Source: Planctomycetota bacterium (lineage in GTDB: Bacteria; Planctomycetota; Phycisphaerae; WQYP01). From it: DNA of 15,743 nt. Positions within the stretch are counted from its first letter, which is position 1. Each line of letters opens with the position of its first letter. Both the position numbers and the translations under genes were made by a program. The stretch is taken from NCBI GenBank assembly GCA_021799715.1, contig JAJYZY010000054.1:1-15743 (forward strand), given 5' to 3'. Positions 14,435 through 15,743 of this stretch are shown here, piece by piece. The notes under the pieces are model-generated. The model ran no database searches. It had not been told where the DNA came from and saw only the letters and a list, made by a program, of their open reading frames with translations.

Positions 14435-14453
14435 GGTTATCCAACAAACATAC
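14428..14453. promoter_or_regulatory. Candidate operator inverted repeat, probable autoregulation
   Basis: Perfect 6-bp arms TGTTGG (14431-14436) and CCAACA (14441-14446) flank TTAT. An outer pair, GTATGT (14428-14433) and ACATAC (14448-14453), overlaps the inner arms. The dyad covers the -10 region and probable start site of the regulator gene, where a repressor would block its own transcription. That the adjacent HTH/S24 protein binds it is inference from position. Confidence 0.45.
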
Positions 14454-14469
14454 TAAAAGGAGAACCATC

Positions 14470-15498
14470 ATGAAAAAGCCTGATTTATCTGATAACGCCG
14501 ATGTCAACATGGAAAAGCTGACTGCAACGCTGGCCGACTTGGGCCGACGGATTCGGCTGCAGCGTCAAAAAATGCAAATGACCCTTGATGACCTCGCCGC
14601 CGCCACCGGCATCAGCAAGCCGTATCTATCCAATATTGAAACCGCACGGCTTGTCGGCCCGCCTTCCAGCGATAAATTAGCGCACATTGAAAAAGCCCTG
14701 GCCATTGCTTCCGGCGAGTTGATCCGTCATGCGGATTATCTCCGCACGCCGGAAAGCATCCGGCAACTCTTGCCGGACAACCCCTCCACCGCCCTGCCCC
14801 GCCATGATCACGGAGCGGTTGATCTTGACCAATTGCTGCGCCGGGGCCTCGGCGGCCGGAGCGATCAACAAGCCGGCACACCGGAGTTCACCGCGTCCGC
14901 GAACGCTCGCGATCGTCATCCGCCGCTGGTTCACATTCCACTGATCAATCGTGTAGCCGCGGGTTCACCGACAGAATATACCGATCTGGATTATCCTGTC
15001 GGCATTGCGGACGCTTACATTCCAGCGCCGCTGCCTGATGCCCAACCGGATCAACCGGGAGCGACCGCCGATTCCGCGGCCGGAATGTTTGCGTTACGGG
15101 TGGAAGGTGATTCCATGTCGCCGCAGTATCTTCCGGGAGACATTATTGTACTTTCCAGTATCGACTCCCCCGCCGATGGAGATGACTGCCTTGTTCGTCT
15201 TGATGAGCAGGGCAATTTCGCCACAACCTTTAAACGCATCTATTTTGTCGATGCCCAGGGGAATCAGGTCGCCAATGCCAGCCATGTGCAGCTCTGTCCG
15301 TTGAATTCGCGCCATGCCACACGCACGGTGGCCCGGGAACATATAACCAGTCTTTATCCGGCGGTATGGAAAATCACTCCCGCGCCCCGGCGCTCGGCTG
15401 CCGCCCCCACCGCCGCGTCACCCACCGATACAACTTCCGCCCCGACTCCCGCTCGAAAACGCACGAAGCGCAACCAAATCGCCGATTCGACGAAATAA
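14470..15498 (+). CDS. LexA/CI-like repressor: XRE-type HTH plus self-cleaving S24 domain
   Basis: This 342-residue protein combines an N-terminal Cro/CI-type helix-turn-helix (about 22-82, with LDDLAAATGISKPYLSNIETARL) and a C-terminal S24/LexA-like protease domain (about 155-302). The S24 domain looks active. A cleavage-site Ala164-Gly165 sits in INRVAAGSPTEY, the catalytic Ser215 in RVEGDSMSPQYLPGD, and the catalytic Lys255 in TTFKRIYF. Such repressors are released by RecA-stimulated or other signal-driven self-cleavage, so DNA damage or stress control is plausible. A poorly conserved linker (about 95-150) joins the domains. A Pro/Ala/Thr-rich tail (about 303-342) ends in a basic stretch (PARKRTKRN), unusual for LexA. 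The ATG at 14470 is supported by AAGGAG at 14457-14462; the longer in-frame start overlaps the promoter. It diverges from hemL. Targets are unknown. It is not a classic LexA, because its DNA-binding domain is XRE-like rather than winged-helix. Confidence 0.88.
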   Translation: MKKPDLSDNADVNMEKLTATLADLGRRIRLQRQKMQMTLDDLAAATGISKPYLSNIETARLVGPPSSDKLAHIEKALAIASGELIRHADYLRTPESIRQLLPDNPSTALPRHDHGAVDLDQLLRRGLGGRSDQQAGTPEFTASANARDRHPPLVHIPLINRVAAGSPTEYTDLDYPVGIADAYIPAPLPDAQPDQPGATADSAAGMFALRVEGDSMSPQYLPGDIIVLSSIDSPADGDDCLVRLDEQGNFATTFKRIYFVDAQGNQVANASHVQLCPLNSRHATRTVAREHITSLYPAVWKITPAPRRSAAAPTAASPTDTTSAPTPARKRTKRNQIADSTK

Positions 15499-15743
15499 TA
15501 TTATTGTTCCACCGCGGCAACAGCTTCATCGCCTCGCTGCCAATACCGCGGATGCGCAGCCGCTTGGATTGGGTAAGCGGCATAAAACATCCACAGGTTG
15601 TTCAGTGAAACCATTGGCCGTTGCGAGAAATCCCATCGCACGGCATTAGAGCGGTTCTCAAAAGTCGTGTCGCATGCGGGGGCAATAATTCGCGCATGCG
15701 TAATTTGCGCCAGGGCGGTTTTTGTGGCATAGTAGTGACATGC
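15499..15743. other. Intergenic end region with twin CGCATGCG palindromes and a possible promoter
   Basis: No gene is supported in the last 245 bases. A 12-bp palindrome AATAATATTATT overlaps the regulator stop. Two copies of the self-palindromic octamer CGCATGCG lie at 15671-15678 and 15693-15700, 22 bp apart centre to centre. A promoter-like pair TTGCGC (15705-15710) and CATAGT (15728-15733), 17 bp apart, follows immediately. The minus-strand frame 15374-15583 is antisense to the regulator and unsupported. Confidence 0.4.

Overview
The window is about 15.7 kb of moderately GC-rich bacterial chromosome, tightly packed but with several gene-poor gaps. A lipoprotein, an exported glutathione peroxidase and a type II secretion/type IV pilus-like operon point to a two-membrane (diderm) bacterium. 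The GspE/GspF/pseudopilin layout and the IS1634-like transposase remnant are reminiscent of Planctomycetota (possibly Phycisphaerae). That placement is a family-level impression, not a demonstrated fact. I see no rRNA, tRNA, CRISPR array, prophage or complete insertion sequence.

Layout, left to right. Bases 1-1329 are gene-poor: a truncated transposase N-terminus on the minus strand (95-445), then a long imperfect palindrome (943-1013). Three plus-strand genes follow: an aldose 1-epimerase (galM), an exported cysteine-type glutathione peroxidase, and a membrane-bound GT2/GT21-type glycosyltransferase. Convergent to them is a 575-residue, alanine-rich, helical lipoprotein of unknown function (4510-6237). 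After a 600-bp gap comes the main feature: a minus-strand operon read from 12013 down to 6834. It encodes a compact GspE/ComGA-size ATPase, two tandem GspF-type platform proteins and three pseudopilin-like proteins. Its last four genes are joined by three successive 4-bp ATGA overlaps. An unrecognised 174-residue cytosolic protein and hemL (glutamate-1-semialdehyde aminomutase) lie upstream on the same strand. Divergent from hemL is a LexA/CI-like regulator (HTH plus self-cleaving S24 domain) whose promoter overlaps an inverted repeat.

How the genes work together. GspE would power, and the two GspF proteins would anchor, polymerisation of pseudopilins in the inner membrane. The three pseudopilins differ at position +5 (Asp, Glu, Thr), which resembles a set of minor tip pseudopilins. 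The secretin, major pseudopilin, prepilin peptidase and GspC/L/M are not in the window and would have to lie elsewhere. The ATPase is unusual: it lacks the N1E domain and the tetracysteine zinc module, and has Arg in place of the usual Walker B glycine. The other genes are metabolic or regulatory neighbours with no clear functional tie to this machine. Nothing here is certainly a new system. The most distinctive items are the reduced secretion/pilus operon, the long palindrome, the large lipoprotein and the regulator with its candidate operator.
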